Source: Klebsormidium nitens (taxonomy: Eukaryota > Streptophyta > Klebsormidiophyceae > Klebsormidiales > Klebsormidiaceae). From it: a stretch of DNA of 64,000 nucleotides. Below are positions 47,511 to 59,800 of the stretch, in pieces; the stretch's first letter is position 1; each line of letters starts with the position of its first letter. The notes beneath the pieces were generated by a model that had not been told where the DNA came from, searched no databases, and saw nothing but the letters and a program-made list of their open reading frames with translations. The translations under genes and the position numbers were made by a program. Where the stretch lies: positions 149,847-213,846 of the forward strand of contig DF237036.1 of assembly GCA_000708835.1 (NCBI GenBank). Reading direction: 5' to 3'.

Positions 47511-48593
47511 CTGAGCAACCTTTAAGTCGAGCATTGGAAATCTGGCGCGATAGCGATTCATGTCTTCAGTATCGTCGTTCCTTTCACATATTCGCTTTTC
47601 GAGTTTGCGGTCGGAGTCGTTGCACTTGCATGATGAATGTTGAAAGCTGTTCAACACAAGTTCTTACTGGCGCGCAGCCTTCGAGTTGAGCTCATGTACG
47701 TCAAACTTGCCCGCTGTTAATTCGATGTACGCAGTCCTTGCACAGGCCTGCATGGGATGATGATCTGATCAGCCGCCCTAGAATTGGGCCATCCGATCAT
47801 ACCAATTGATGCAATTTAAGTTACTGCATCTGTTGTCGATCGGATCACTTGCGCAAGAAGCGTCGTTCGATTCGATAAACCTACCTGCTGGCATCAAATA
47901 AATCCGGCCTGCCGCGGTGTACTACAAATTACTTCGATCCGTTGATTGGACAGCGCGCCTCAGTACGAGCTCATTCGATGCACATGGCAGCGATCTAGCT
48001 AGTGACGCCAATGATGCCAGATGCTATTCCGGTGCGATCGATCTCGCATGATCATTGGTACAGCGGCGGCCGCCAGTAGATGGCTTGAATTGGCAGCACG
48101 CGTGCCAGCACTGGCGACTGGCACGATCGTATATGCATGTATAACTTCGATCAGCCGCCGCCGATCGTGGCCCGGCGCTGAGTCGTATTGAACGGCCCCC
48201 ACGAGGATTGATGCACTGCTAGCATATTATCGAACGTACTACAACAAGAAACAGGTCCCACATCAAGGCAGGGCTGCTTTCCAGGTTTGACCAGCGGCGC
48301 GTATAATTACGTGCAGTTCTGCACATCCTGGTTTGACGAGAGTTGTTGACTGTAAGCAGATTACACAGAACCGAGTTCTAATCAATACTCAAATATGATA
48401 ACAAAGCCACGCACAGACGCTCGATGGCTTTGCAAGGTGAAAGCAATGATACTCAGCTGGATTTTGAAAAATGAAACTCGCTACTTTCTGGTGTTCACGC
48501 GACAAAGCGAAGTACCGCGGTCTCGCTCGTCTTTTTAAAGCCTAGTACTATTTTAAGGTAGAGGCAACTTCTCTTCAACTGGTTTGGGGCCCT
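47511..48593. other. Intergenic region between convergent stops
   Basis: Holds the 3' flanks of the O-fucosyltransferase gene (+) and the GT77-like gene (-). GATCGATC, ATGCAT and GCGGCCGC-type palindromic words are frequent near 47760-48180. No exon is recognised. Confidence 0.5.
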
Positions 48594-51500
48594 TCATTGG
48601 CCTGCTGGATCTTCAACAAGCCACAAATTCTCCGCCTTTAGATTCGTAACTTTGTCGTCCATGTGCATGTACCTGTGAAAATTAGACGAGACATGATTAC
48701 ACAACACCTTCGACGGTGAGCTTTTCCGGCGAGCAGCGAAGCCAAACGCCCCAAGAAACATCTCTACGCCTGGACTAAACTTCGTGAAGTGGACAGCGGT
48801 ATAAAAGCACACTCAAAAGACGTGTGCGTGCACTATGTAGCAATCTCCGCTAACGATCGGTCGTTCGCGAGAGATTTTCTCAACCAGCTGGAAAACTCAG
48901 CACCCGCATGGACGAGAGAAGCTTTCAAGAAGGAATAACTAGATCGCGTTGCAGAGATCAACCAACTCCGAAGCCCAACAACGTCTGCCGAGTTTTCAAA
49001 AATCATTATAAAGATTGCCAGTTCATCAAAAATCTAAAACATTTTTAACTAGTCGCCCTCCGGAGAGTTGAACGTTCTGGGAAAAGGGTAACGGTATCAT
49101 GAGTGCCTGGTCTAAACCCATCCCCCGGGCTTCGAAACAAGTCTCGATAAGATCACTAATAAGTATAATCAGTCGAAATAAGTCTCGATCTTGTGCTGCG
49201 TTAGTTATTTGTTGGAGTCGAGTCACTTCCATGGGCTCAAAAATACTAGAAACTGAGACCCAATGTTAACATTTCCCGCACCCGTACCCACCTTAAACCC
49301 CCAAATTAGCCCCGCCCGTCGCCCGGACATGACATATATCAAGATATAGCCGTAACTCAACTCGATATAAGACTACTGGCTTCAAACTGCAAACCATCCG
49401 CTCAGCGATTGATGCAGGCAGATGCAGTGTAGCTTGGAAGGTTCGATTGTCAGGAAGCGTCCAGAGACATGTTGACGCGGACTGCGTTTACGAATGCTGA
49501 CTGTACCTGCACACCGCCCCATGCGTTTGATACGCACGGGCTATAAGATATGTGTCCTTTGAATCGCGCGCCCTTAATCGTTTGTAATTCTGCAGGTTGC
49601 AAGCGGAATCTGACAGTAGAACTCACCCACAGTGCGTGATAACGGAGTCGACGCTGAGGTGTAACCGATGTCGCGCCCTCATGGTGTGCAGATTGTGGTA
49701 CATCTTCAAGGGAAGATACTGAAACCGCAAGAACACGTTTTGGCAGTTCTTGGACCGGTAGAAAGCCGCTGCCTCTTTCGATCTGAACAGCTTGTTGGCC
49801 TCCTCGAAAGAGTCGACGATGTACGGAAGGAGCTCCGTTTGGAACATCTCCTGCTCCCAGTAAGTAGGCTCTGCTGCGAGATGATCGACCTGCATTCAGG
49901 CAGAATTATCTTCTTAGTTTGACTCCATCTATAGAACTCCGATTGAGCCGTTCTACCAGACACCTATCCTGACTGATTGGCCAAAGCTTACTTTGAAAAG
50001 AGACGACTTCAGCATCCTGATTCTTGGCAGGGGAATGGCTCTAATAATAAGAAGGCGGTCCTGTAGCTCTCATGTGCGAAAACCCGAAGATTTAGAGTGT
50101 CGGTCAGACCAAAGACTGTTCGATTCCGATTGCGATGATTCACTTTTGCCAGATTACGACGTGGTTCTAGGACATGCAAGATCATTCCAAAGCGATGAAT
50201 CCTGAAAAGCCCTACTTGTTGTCTTTCAGGAACACGATGTACCCGATCGTCCGGTTGAACGATGTTCAAGAGAACAGCTTTGAAGTGATTCCAATCTTCG
50301 TTCGTCATGAAAGCGCCGTCGGAGCTAGATTGCCAATCGGCGGAGTACAGTGGAACCAGGTTAATCGTTGAGATTCGGCTACGTCAGAAGTGATTGAAGG
50401 AAATGTTCAATTCGCAGGGCGACTGGTCACAGGCCTTGTTGGCTGGGCCTAAAAGGGAAATTCCAAAGTTTGACTCGGCACTCATCTCCTGGTATTTCAC
50501 TCAATCCGCGTGACGGAAAAGCTCGAACGGGAAGCATAAGATGGAGCTTGGATTCAGTAATCAGAACGAAAACGGCCGAATAAAGTATATCAAAGTGTTC
50601 AACACAGTCCCAGACTGTCTTCGAAAATGGAAGCGTGCTTCCACTCACCATTGACGTGAGAAACGCCTCCGCAGAGGGCGTCGCGCGAAAGAACATCGTT
50701 CCCGTGGAGGCACACAGAGGGCTCGACAGGTGCGCGTACCGCAGTGGACACGTCACTCTCTCCGTCAGCGCCAGATCCGCTACCTGTGTGAATTCCCCCT
50801 CAGCCATATCGTACAGTGCCTGTGGTGTGAGGGGGAAAAGCGTCAGAATAGGCGGACCGCGGAAGTTCGTGATAATCGAAATCGCAGCGCTACCGTCTGA
50901 TTTCACCATAAGGACTCCGGTCTGTAAACTTTAGCCCAGGGGTCTCAACTTGGGGAGAAGCAGTTCCGATACTGGGGTTCAAAAAAATCCCGTGCCTAAC
51001 TAAATGCAGACGAAAGATCTCGAGCTTTCAATTTTTGACGTCAAACTCTGAACGGCAGCGCTGCGATTCCTGGTCGTCCCCCTGCCACTTCGTGGTTCTG
51101 CGGTCTGCCTGAGAATCTTTGTTGTATACTCTCTGCGATCGGCTCTAGTTTTTAACAAGATTGCTTTGGGGGATACCTTATCTTGCAGCACGCATGCACG
51201 AATAGTGCACGAACGATCGCATGTCGTCGATTCTGCAGATAGACTGAGGCAAGCCTAACTAACAAGCAATCTTTAGGCATCAGAAAGAGGTTGCAGGCGA
51301 AGCTCACTTGGACCTCGTAATCTCGATCCCAATGCTTGAAGGGATCCTGCAGTAATGATCGTCCGATTTAGATCAACTTTGATCGGCGCTGCAGCGCCTT
51401 AGACGAAAAGCTTGGTCAAGCTTACTTTTGAAAGCTTTGACTCAAGTCAGTGAGACCAGAGCCAGGAGACGTTGATTAAGGTGAAAGCATTTCTGAGATG

Positions 51501-53786
51501 TTCTAGGAAGGTTCTAGCAAGGGATGTTTCTCCGATGCTCAGTCAATGGCCCATCCTTTGTGTCAACGCCTGTAGTCTCCTAGTCGTTTCAGGAACTTAA
51601 CATTGACACAATCTGGCCAGCTATTCCCCGGCTTATGATGCTTCGACACCTCTCGATAAAATAGACCCGGCAGTCGGGAGGTTTTGGGGTGTACTTATCG
51701 CACACACGCTTTGTAATTTCATCGACGATTAACTGTCAGCATTGTCACGACCTCTCTGCTTCCTGCTTCCTTCTTTGATCAGGATCGAATGGTTTCAAAA
51801 TGGCGCTGCTGTACGCTACGCAAAGATGCGAGCGAGAAAGCACTGTCGCACGTCGCTTTCTCACCTGACGCACGACTGCGTCATTATCTAGAAATATGGG
51901 GTGATAGCCTCGCGCCACAATCTCCCGGAGATAAAACCACTTCAATGTGACCTGCGCCAAGTAACAGAGATAATTGGAAGATAAAGTGATGTCAGAGATC
52001 TAGGCTTGTTCAAGATTCAGAATACCATCTGCTTGCGAGCCTTCGAGATGAAGCGCGGACTGTCTTCGGGGTTCCAGAAGGCTTCCAAAATCACTAGGCT
52101 GCCATCGACTGTGGAACCCGATCCTTGTTCAAGCATCTTTGAGAATATGCTTCTAATCTGGAAAAAGTGTGTCGAAAAGCTGCTGTAATAAAGAAGCGAT
52201 CAGTACACACAAAACGCTAAGCAAGCAGACATGCTTCTTTGCTCAGGTCCATGGTTAATGCCAGCCACAACGAAACTCTGGAGAAAAGAATTTTTTTCCC
52301 TCTGCCTACAAATTGCTGCCGAGACGCCGCTATGTGGCGCCGGCTCTTTTGTCCGACGGCCAAGGCTGTGTGCCTTGTTCCGCTCGACTATCTGCAGCTC
52401 TTCGCTTATCCTGTCTGCTACTACTAGAAACGGCTGATGAACAAAACCTCTCAGAGTGTAATCACAAGTGATCTAGAACCGTGAAGGCTGATGCACCGTT
52501 GTAACCTCTAACCAACAGTACTCTAAGCCCTAAACCACCAGACCTTCTCTTGCTCCAGCTGAGATTTCGAGCAGATTCTTTGTACCATACTTTAGAAAAT
52601 AGAAAGAGCACTCAAGGAGAGACCAAGTGCCAAACCGGAGTTGCTTTGGTTGTATGTATCCTTACCTGCCTGCCAGTATCAAACGTCTGGTTCAATTGCC
52701 ACTTCATATCATCACGCCAGCAAGGGATGCCGACCGAAAGCGTGGAGCGACACGCCTCGTCATCCACCCCCACAATGAAGTAGTTTGTGAGGTTCAGCTT
52801 TTGCAGATGGCCCACAAAGTTGCGGTTGTAATCAGCCATCTTCCAGAGCCTGGGGTCCGGACGATCAACGCCAATCGTCGTCAGAATCAACTCTTTCTCT
52901 GGATTCGCAGTGTGTCGTAGGACCCTGCAAACAAGGCAATTGGTTTCAGTAAGCGGTACATGAAACCATTGTTGTTAGTCTGATAATCTCTGTTCGGAAG
53001 GCAAACGCCCTTGCAAACTTCATCCTGGTTTGGGCCCAAGCTGTGAGATTTAGAAGAAACATGGCGATCAGAGTGGCAGTGTCTTCCTGACAACCCACAC
53101 GACGCTCAATCTGCTCAATACACCAAGCCTTATCTGCTGGATATTCTCTGCTTTGTCCTAACCTGGGTGATTAGCCCTGTCAAACCCTCCACTGCTGAAA
53201 GGGAATCTCAGACTGTCAGGAAGCAAACATCTCGCTTGGAGATGACCCCATCACAGTATTTCGTAGATCTGTCATCGACTGTTTCACAACATCTTCAGCT
53301 TCTTTCACAGAGATGAACGGCCAATTCTGCAACCCTTGGCCATTTAGACCAAAACATCACATCATAACGTCAGTCAAAGCTACATTCTAGTGGTACGTCA
53401 CAAATATAACGCAGATTTCTAAGTTGCGCTTCTTAAATCATGCTCAGTTCTCAGGTCATCAGCACCAAAAATCCTTACTGCTCCAGTGTAGTTGCATCGA
53501 TGCCCGGCCAGGATGCATTCCCGATCCTTAGCTGCTCCAGGTTGAAGAAGTCGATTATTGGCGCCTGCACTTGCTTCCCATTGCCCCCTTCCCGCCACCA
53601 GCTATTGCTTATAATTACCAACTCGTGCTCTCCTTGATTCCCCAGCGCGCCAAACACACTCTTCAGGATGAAGAGAACGAAGACCGAGAGAGCCATCAGA
53701 GAAGCCACCCGAGCAACGTGCTGAGATTTTCCTGCAAGAACAGCTCCTTGTAAAAACTGGTTGAGACTTGTCAGACCAGGTGCCAT
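48594..53786 (-). CDS. Nucleotide-diphospho-sugar transferase, GT77-like, type II membrane
   Basis: Seven exons: 53786-53479, 52924-52666, 52157-52026, 51951-51865, 50921-50649, 49889-49627, 48672-48594. They join in phase to give 466 aa. The N-terminus (MAPGLTSLNQF) is followed by a signal anchor at ~27-47 (VASLMALSVFVLFILKSVFG). A Rossmann-like start (LILTTIGVDRPD, then LTNYFIVGVDDEA) is followed by REIVARGYHPIFLDND, where DND (255-257) is the DxD metal/nucleotide-sugar motif. STGTMFFRATPSAEAFL resembles the GxMFFR(A/S)T segment of plant GT77-type proteins. The C-terminal part includes RHRLHLSVDSVITHCGYMHM. A Golgi wall-glycan or glycoprotein glycosyltransferase is inferred, and the sugar is unknown. 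Exon 3 uses an unusual GTATTC donor and is the least certain. The assignment to GT77 is by remembered motifs only. Confidence 0.82.
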
Positions 53787-56700
53787 GATGAACACTCAAA
53801 AGACAGATCCGGCTCAGAATCAGCTCAGGTCTGCTGAGAATCGAGCTCCAAGTGACTTCTCCCGCCTTTTGTTAGAGTGCTTCCCTGGGCCTCAGCCAGA
53901 TGTGGCAGCAGCTTGCGCGCCGGTAGCGCGTGGCTTACGGACGACCAGCGCGTACCGAGTCGCGGCCGCTCGTCCGCTGGCGAGGTTTTGCACAGGGTTC
54001 GCCAGCCTTCTTAGGGGCCGCGCGGCGGGGGCGGCCGCGGCGGTCGGAACTTGCTTGCGGCCCTGGACGGTACGTACCGCTCCGCCTGAGCTCAGGCGGC
54101 TGTTTGAGGCCCTGTTCGGTGTTACGGACGGCCGCGCTTCCGAGCGGCGGCCGGAGCCTGCCCGATCACCAGTGGTCCGACGTACAGCTTGCAAAAGCCT
54201 CCTGTGCTGGACGGGCGCGCGCGCGCGCACGTGCGCAATGGTCCTCAGGCTAACGCGGCCAGCAGGTCGAACCGGGGTCGGACCGTGGGAAAGGAGACGT
54301 CGCTTGCTGATCTAGTTTGGAGACCGCACGAAAAGGCCTCAGTGCTTTTCGGAATGTGCATCTGGACATATTTGTCCGAGCGTTGTGATCCATCGTCTTC
54401 TGTTGGGCTTCACTAATCTGCTCCCATTGATTCCTTACGGTCGACAGCAGCCCCGAAGTGGCTCTGCTGGTTTGATGGTTCCGTTTGACCGTTTATCCCC
54501 TATCCCCCTAGCACTGCACTGGGTGAACAATCTTCTTCAGGCCTTCGCCTCTGTCAGAAAACGCTGTGCGAAACGGACCGCACAATCCAAAGAGGCTATA
54601 TCGGATATAATCTGTGCTCGTAGTATGGAAAAACATTGATGAGGTCATACTATATATAGCGGATTCATCTAGCGAAGATATTACGCACGTGCTGCGACGT
54701 CGAATCAGGCTCTTGTGGCAAGAAACGAAATAAACAGTCCATGCGGATTATTAACCATATCCCTCATGCATCGAAAAGCGGCTCATCGGACATCAAGCGG
54801 TGCAGGGGGGCCTGTTATATATGCCGCTCCCGCTTGTCAAGATAGGGATGACTCTTGTACGGAAACGACCCGAATGCTGCGGAGTATATTTGAAAAACGC
54901 TGCCGACGGTTGATGATGTGTAATCGATCTCATCTGAAGCGCCGCTGGACGCTGTTGTGGACGATTCTATCTGGATCGCTGCTTTGCCCTCACGGATTAC
55001 AATTTATGAGGGAATTTACGGCTTGTTTCCCCAAGGTGACCAGCTGACCGAGGGGGCCAGAGCGGGAGTTCGTCACTGGGCGGCGGTTGGTTAAAAGGAG
55101 GTGGCTTTACCGGAGGGGTCTGCTAATAGCGGCGGTTGGTCCGCCCGAGGGGGCCCGAGGGGGCAGATTTGGCGGAAGCTGGACGAAGAGGGGGTGACTC
55201 GGTTGGTGGAGGAGCATGGACCGGGGGGGTAAGAACCGGTGGGGGGCCGGAGGCGGAGGAGCACGTGCCTTAAGGAAAACTGGTTTGCGTAAGGATTTGG
55301 AGGTGGTCTTACCGTCGAGCGGATCAAACGAAGGATCAAAGAGTTACGTTGTAATGTGTTCTCAGAGCTTTGGGGTCGTCCGAAGGTGGATTGAAGCATC
55401 CTTAGCAACCACCCTTAGAGATCGACCGCGAGCCATTCAGCCTGGCAGCACCAGTCCCGTGCGTTCTCACCGGAGGCAGCTCGCGACACGTCAAGCGGGA
55501 AGGATTCTTTCCCACGTCTATTCAGAAACGCTGGAAAACACTTCAAAGGAAATGGTTACAATCGAGCGCTTCGCTGTCCTCAACTCTCAGGCTGCGTCTC
55601 ATTTCCATAATCGCGGGCCCTATCACGGCTTTGAAACGTTGATTGTGAGAGACTGGCAATTAAAGCACAAACCGATTGCATTGCTCTTCCTCTCTGAAAG
55701 CATCCGCTTTCAAGCTAGGAAATGCAGCATCTCGATGGTAAACTATCAGCCGGTACATTAAATTCCACGAACTCGCATCTATGGGCGACCAAATTCTGGG
55801 AAACGTTTTTTCATGGACGGTCGCTTGCTCCGGGTCCCCGGAAGAATATTTCTGTCGACTGTGCTCGCTATACATTACACGCCTCGCGTATACGTTTTCA
55901 TGTTGAAACGCATTGAACACCACCGAATTAGCTCACCTGCGGTCAGTCCTTTGAACGAGACGACATCCGTCCCTTTACTGACTTCATCTGTTGAGTCGTG
56001 CAAGAAGTACCTCCGACCACGGCTGACGTCGCCAAAAAGCCCGGTGTAGGCAGTCTGAGTGCCATGCACGAATTGGCACAGTGACAAAATATAGGAGTAG
56101 TTGCATGCAGCTGTAGGTATAAGAACGCTACATATACGTCACAGCCGCAGCTAGGCTAAGAAGGTCCGTCATATGGGAGCCTAGCGGTGCATGCACTGTA
56201 TGCATGCGCGCGCGCCTGATTGAAGTATGTAAGTGCGCTAGCTAATGCAAATTACGGACGGTTCATCATCGACTTCGAGTCGAAGGTGCATGCAGTGACT
56301 CACATGCCAGGGTAGGGATTGCGCGGGACGGTGTGGCCTATGTTAAGCTAACAGTGGATTAGTTGAAGATGGGCTCGCAAACACGTAACCTTGCATTACC
56401 AGATCCGTGTATCGGCATTGCATAAAATGGACACATAGAACGACTCAATGAATTGCCAAGTCGAAAACGAATATTGTATACATGCAATGAACGACCATGC
56501 CAGGCAGTGCAGCACATAGGATCGGAACCTTCAAGTGTCAGGGCTTTTGCCAGCATCTCGGACTCCAGGAATGGCAACCTAGTTGTTTGCCACTTGCGAA
56601 GCATGCACGCAAGCGCTGCTTTGATGGGGTCTCTCAACCTTGTTTGACAATTGAATTAGTACAATAGCAAATGGATCAAGTTTTCTACGATGTCTTTCGT

Positions 56701-56861
56701 CGGAGTTTCTGCATCGCCGCCTACTTCCAACCCCGGGAAGTACGTGCGACACATGTGCTGATGCATGTCAAGTAACGAAGCTAACGGAAGCTTATGAATG
56801 CCTTACTACTCTCATTTCAATATTTTCACGTGGGTGGGTGATTATTGTTTGGCGTCTGGTT
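53787..56861. other. Intergenic region with a GC-rich block and a G-rich block
   Basis: Upstream of the GT77-like gene and downstream of the F-box/Sel1 gene. About 53880-54300 is very GC- and CpG-rich (GGCCGCGCGGCGGGGGCGGC, (CG)n near 54218), unlike the rest of the window. About 55040-55310 is rich in runs of G and repeated GGCGGTTGGT and GGAGGC words. TGCATGCA palindromes are common near 56170-56300. No conserved exon is recognised. The first few hundred bases should include the promoter of the minus-strand gene. Confidence 0.5.
55216..55761 (+). CDS. Unrecognised open reading frame (181 codons)
   Basis: Opens at an ATG in a G-rich stretch and runs to a stop at 55761. The first ~40 codons are Gly/Arg-rich because of local base composition. 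The rest is a mixed, soluble-looking sequence (RRWIEASLATTLRDRPRAIQ, later VTIERFAVLNSQAASHF). I recognise no domain, signal peptide or membrane segment, and no splice signals tie it to a neighbour. It may be chance, or a remnant of something mobile. Confidence 0.2.
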   Translation: MDRGGKNRWGAGGGGARALRKTGLRKDLEVVLPSSGSNEGSKSYVVMCSQSFGVVRRWIEASLATTLRDRPRAIQPGSTSPVRSHRRQLATRQAGRILSHVYSETLENTSKEMVTIERFAVLNSQAASHFHNRGPYHGFETLIVRDWQLKHKPIALLFLSESIRFQARKCSISMVNYQPVH

Positions 56862-59800
56862 TCAGAACTGACCCGTGTTCCATAACCAGCCCAGCGTCTT
56901 CTCGGCCTCCCTGTTGCCAAGCTCCGCAGCAAATCGGAACCTGCACAATACACGCGTTTCTAACCGAAGGGAAGCGTTCAAACCAGATTCTAGCCGTATA
57001 AACAGAGCAGTTTTCCGGAGGAAACTGCTATAATGGACTTGAGAGGGTCTCTTGATGCTCCAGTTGTGGCTGGCAAGTCGGAAGCAGGCAATCTGAGCTC
57101 CCATTCGCACGTAGGAGGCAACTTGCGGAAGCTTCGGAGCAATTTCCACAGATGAACGGCTCGATCATGCGGCAGCCAAATGGATAACGTTCAACGACGC
57201 GCTTGAAGCGACTAATAAAACTTACCATCGAACGGCTTCGGTGTTGTTAGGTGCCGCAATTCCCTCCCCGTCGAGATGCATGTACCCCAACAAGAGCTGC
57301 AAGAGGGTTCGACTATGACGAGACTGGTTCGAGATGGATATGCTCTGCGATGGCCGGTTTTACTCAGCAGAAACTACGTCCGTGAACGCGCCACGTGGCG
57401 CGTAGTGTTTCAAAAGGCGAAAGGTGACGACTTTTAGAATCTTTTGCAAGTGTCATGCCAACTGATGATAAGCTTCTGGAGATCATCTCCGTGGATGGTG
57501 ACGAAAGCTCGATGAGAAGAATTCTCTTTCCTCTTTTCCCCGAAAGCGCCTTATTCTACAAAACAACGCCTCAAAGGCAATTGAATCCAGCAGCCTCCCT
57601 GATTACCCAGCCGATCCGGGGTTTCACCGGGTGACGAACATAAGCAAACGCCTTACGTTGTACATTGAGCACTCAACCTACGGGAAGCTCAAGATTGATA
57701 TCACTGGTTGCAAGAGCAGAGTCTTCTCATGGCCATCACAGAAAGCTCACGGCGGTGTACCTGATCATGCGGAGGGCAACAAGGACACTGCTCGGCAGTC
57801 AACTGCTACACTTTCTCGCCCGCTTTCTCTACTCCCCATCCAATGAATGGCTTCAGCTTAAGAGCTAAGTTGAAACGAGAGCCTTGCAACGCCGCGACTT
57901 CCAAACCCGACCACGATTGCTTAGTCTGCTTGGTAAGCCGGCAACTGCTAGAATCTTTTACGTCAGCTTCGCGATCTGCACTATTTCTCGCAACGATCCC
58001 ACTTCTGCTCCGACCGAAAGTGAAATGAAACAAGCACGCATTCACATCGACCGGCAGTGACGGCATTAGAAGCGGAAGTATTCAAGTGCAGGCCGAATAT
58101 AGAAGCTTGTACTAAAATCAGTCCGCATGCAGATCGTGCTGCTCTGTGACACAAATCATGCCCATTCACAACTTTTCCTGCGACAGAAACGATACTCGAC
58201 TCGCCGCAATCTCAGCGGACTGATGTACCAACGCGCACATCAGCCCGCCAGTTTCTTGATCAAAATTCAATTGTTCCTGGCTGGCCAAAAAGCTTCATGC
58301 GTTGATACAACATAATGCTTTCCGGGCGACGAGTGCGGCTTCCAAAAGAAACATATGAAACCAGCCCTTAGTATCGAGGATCAAGGACTGCAGGGTTCAC
58401 CAGAGCATACAAGAAGACGGAACTTTTTCGCACTTACCCCAGCAGCCGCACTCAGGCCCGCATCCCCGTGCGCAAACTTAGCCGCCCGGTTCAGCCAGAT
58501 GAGCGCCTCTTCGCCGTCTTGCGGCCATTCGCTGTCCCCTCGGTAGTACGCCTCGCCAATACGGTACTGGCTTCCCTGCACGTACGGACGAGAAAGGATT
58601 CGAAAGCGGGAGATCAAGAGCTTGGAAGCTGCATAGGAGAATGTGGACTGTGTTCTTGGGCTGACTGATGGGTTGCTCTCACGATGCGGTGCTACGCATC
58701 CCCGATGCGGTACTGGCTTCCCTGCATGTACGGAGGAGAAGCGATTCAAGAGGGAAAGATGAAGAGCTTGGAAGCTAAATCTCTTCAGGAGCGGATGTAG
58801 GCTATTTTTCTTCCTCCCACCAATTCGGTATTGGCTACCCTTGATATGTGGAAGAGACACACTTTTAGGGGAGAGAGCTTGGAAGCTTAACAAAACGTGT
58901 GGCCTAAGGCCACATCCGCTCTGCCGTGATACCAATTTCTCACTTGAGGAGATCAAGGATCACGAGGCAGCCGCTTTCTCAGGGTCACAGCCAGCTGTTC
59001 TTCCAATCTGACTTAGTAGAAAATGAAACGGCTTGCTTGTCCTGATAAGAACAAAACGTTTCAATGGTATCAGATGCGAGCCAACCAAGTGTGTTCCTTA
59101 CACGAGACAGGATTGCATCTGAGACCAATGAAGCGAGAGACAGCAGGCCGTTTCATTTTCACCTCCAACGCAATTCACAACAATGCTAGGCTGTTTGGCC
59201 TCGATATTGCTGAGGAGAACGAAACATTGTTCTGCTATAGTATTGATTTAAAACAGCCTCTTGCGTTCGACAAAAAAGACTGGATTGCATCAAGGACCAC
59301 TTAACACCCCGCTCTGCCACCCAGAATGACGCCAATGAGCACCAACCGCATGGTTGATAGTCCTGACGACGGAACGGAAAAAGAACCTTCAGAACCAAAG
59401 CAGATTATCTTGCTTTCATCAATTCGCGAGCTGTGTGTAGATCCTTTCGCTGCCGTTCTTCCACTTTTTCGGTTGGGCTACAGTCGTTACGTCACTTAAG
59501 CAAGAAATGCCATAAAACCAAGGCAAAATTGAGCCCAACCCTGACCCCCTGATTCGGCCGCCTTTTTCCAATCACTAGGGCGCCTTCGGGCTGCCCGATA
59601 ATGAACCTTGCCCCAGATCAGAGCATTGCGCAGCTTTCGACAGGCTCAGGATCACGAGAGGCCAAGCCTGTAGTAAAAAACCTTATCTGCAGTTCGCTTT
59701 TCCCGGTCGCCGCCTCTCCCGCTGGAGCGTTTTGGGGCGCCCAGGCGTGAACTCACGAATCTCTTTCTGACTGCCTTTTTCCACCAGTCGAGAGCCTCAT

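Noticed and set aside
47489-47689. Alternative last exon of the O-fucosyltransferase (YRRSFHIF after a TCTTCAG acceptor, using the GTAAGA at about 47302)
   Set aside because: The read-through frame to 47510 matches the family C-terminus, including the final FFQHPVECIC pattern, whereas the alternative loses it.
53761-54315. 184-codon frame over the GC-rich block
   Set aside because: Composition-driven lack of stops, Ala/Arg-rich with no domain, and it overlaps the first exon of the well-supported minus-strand gene.
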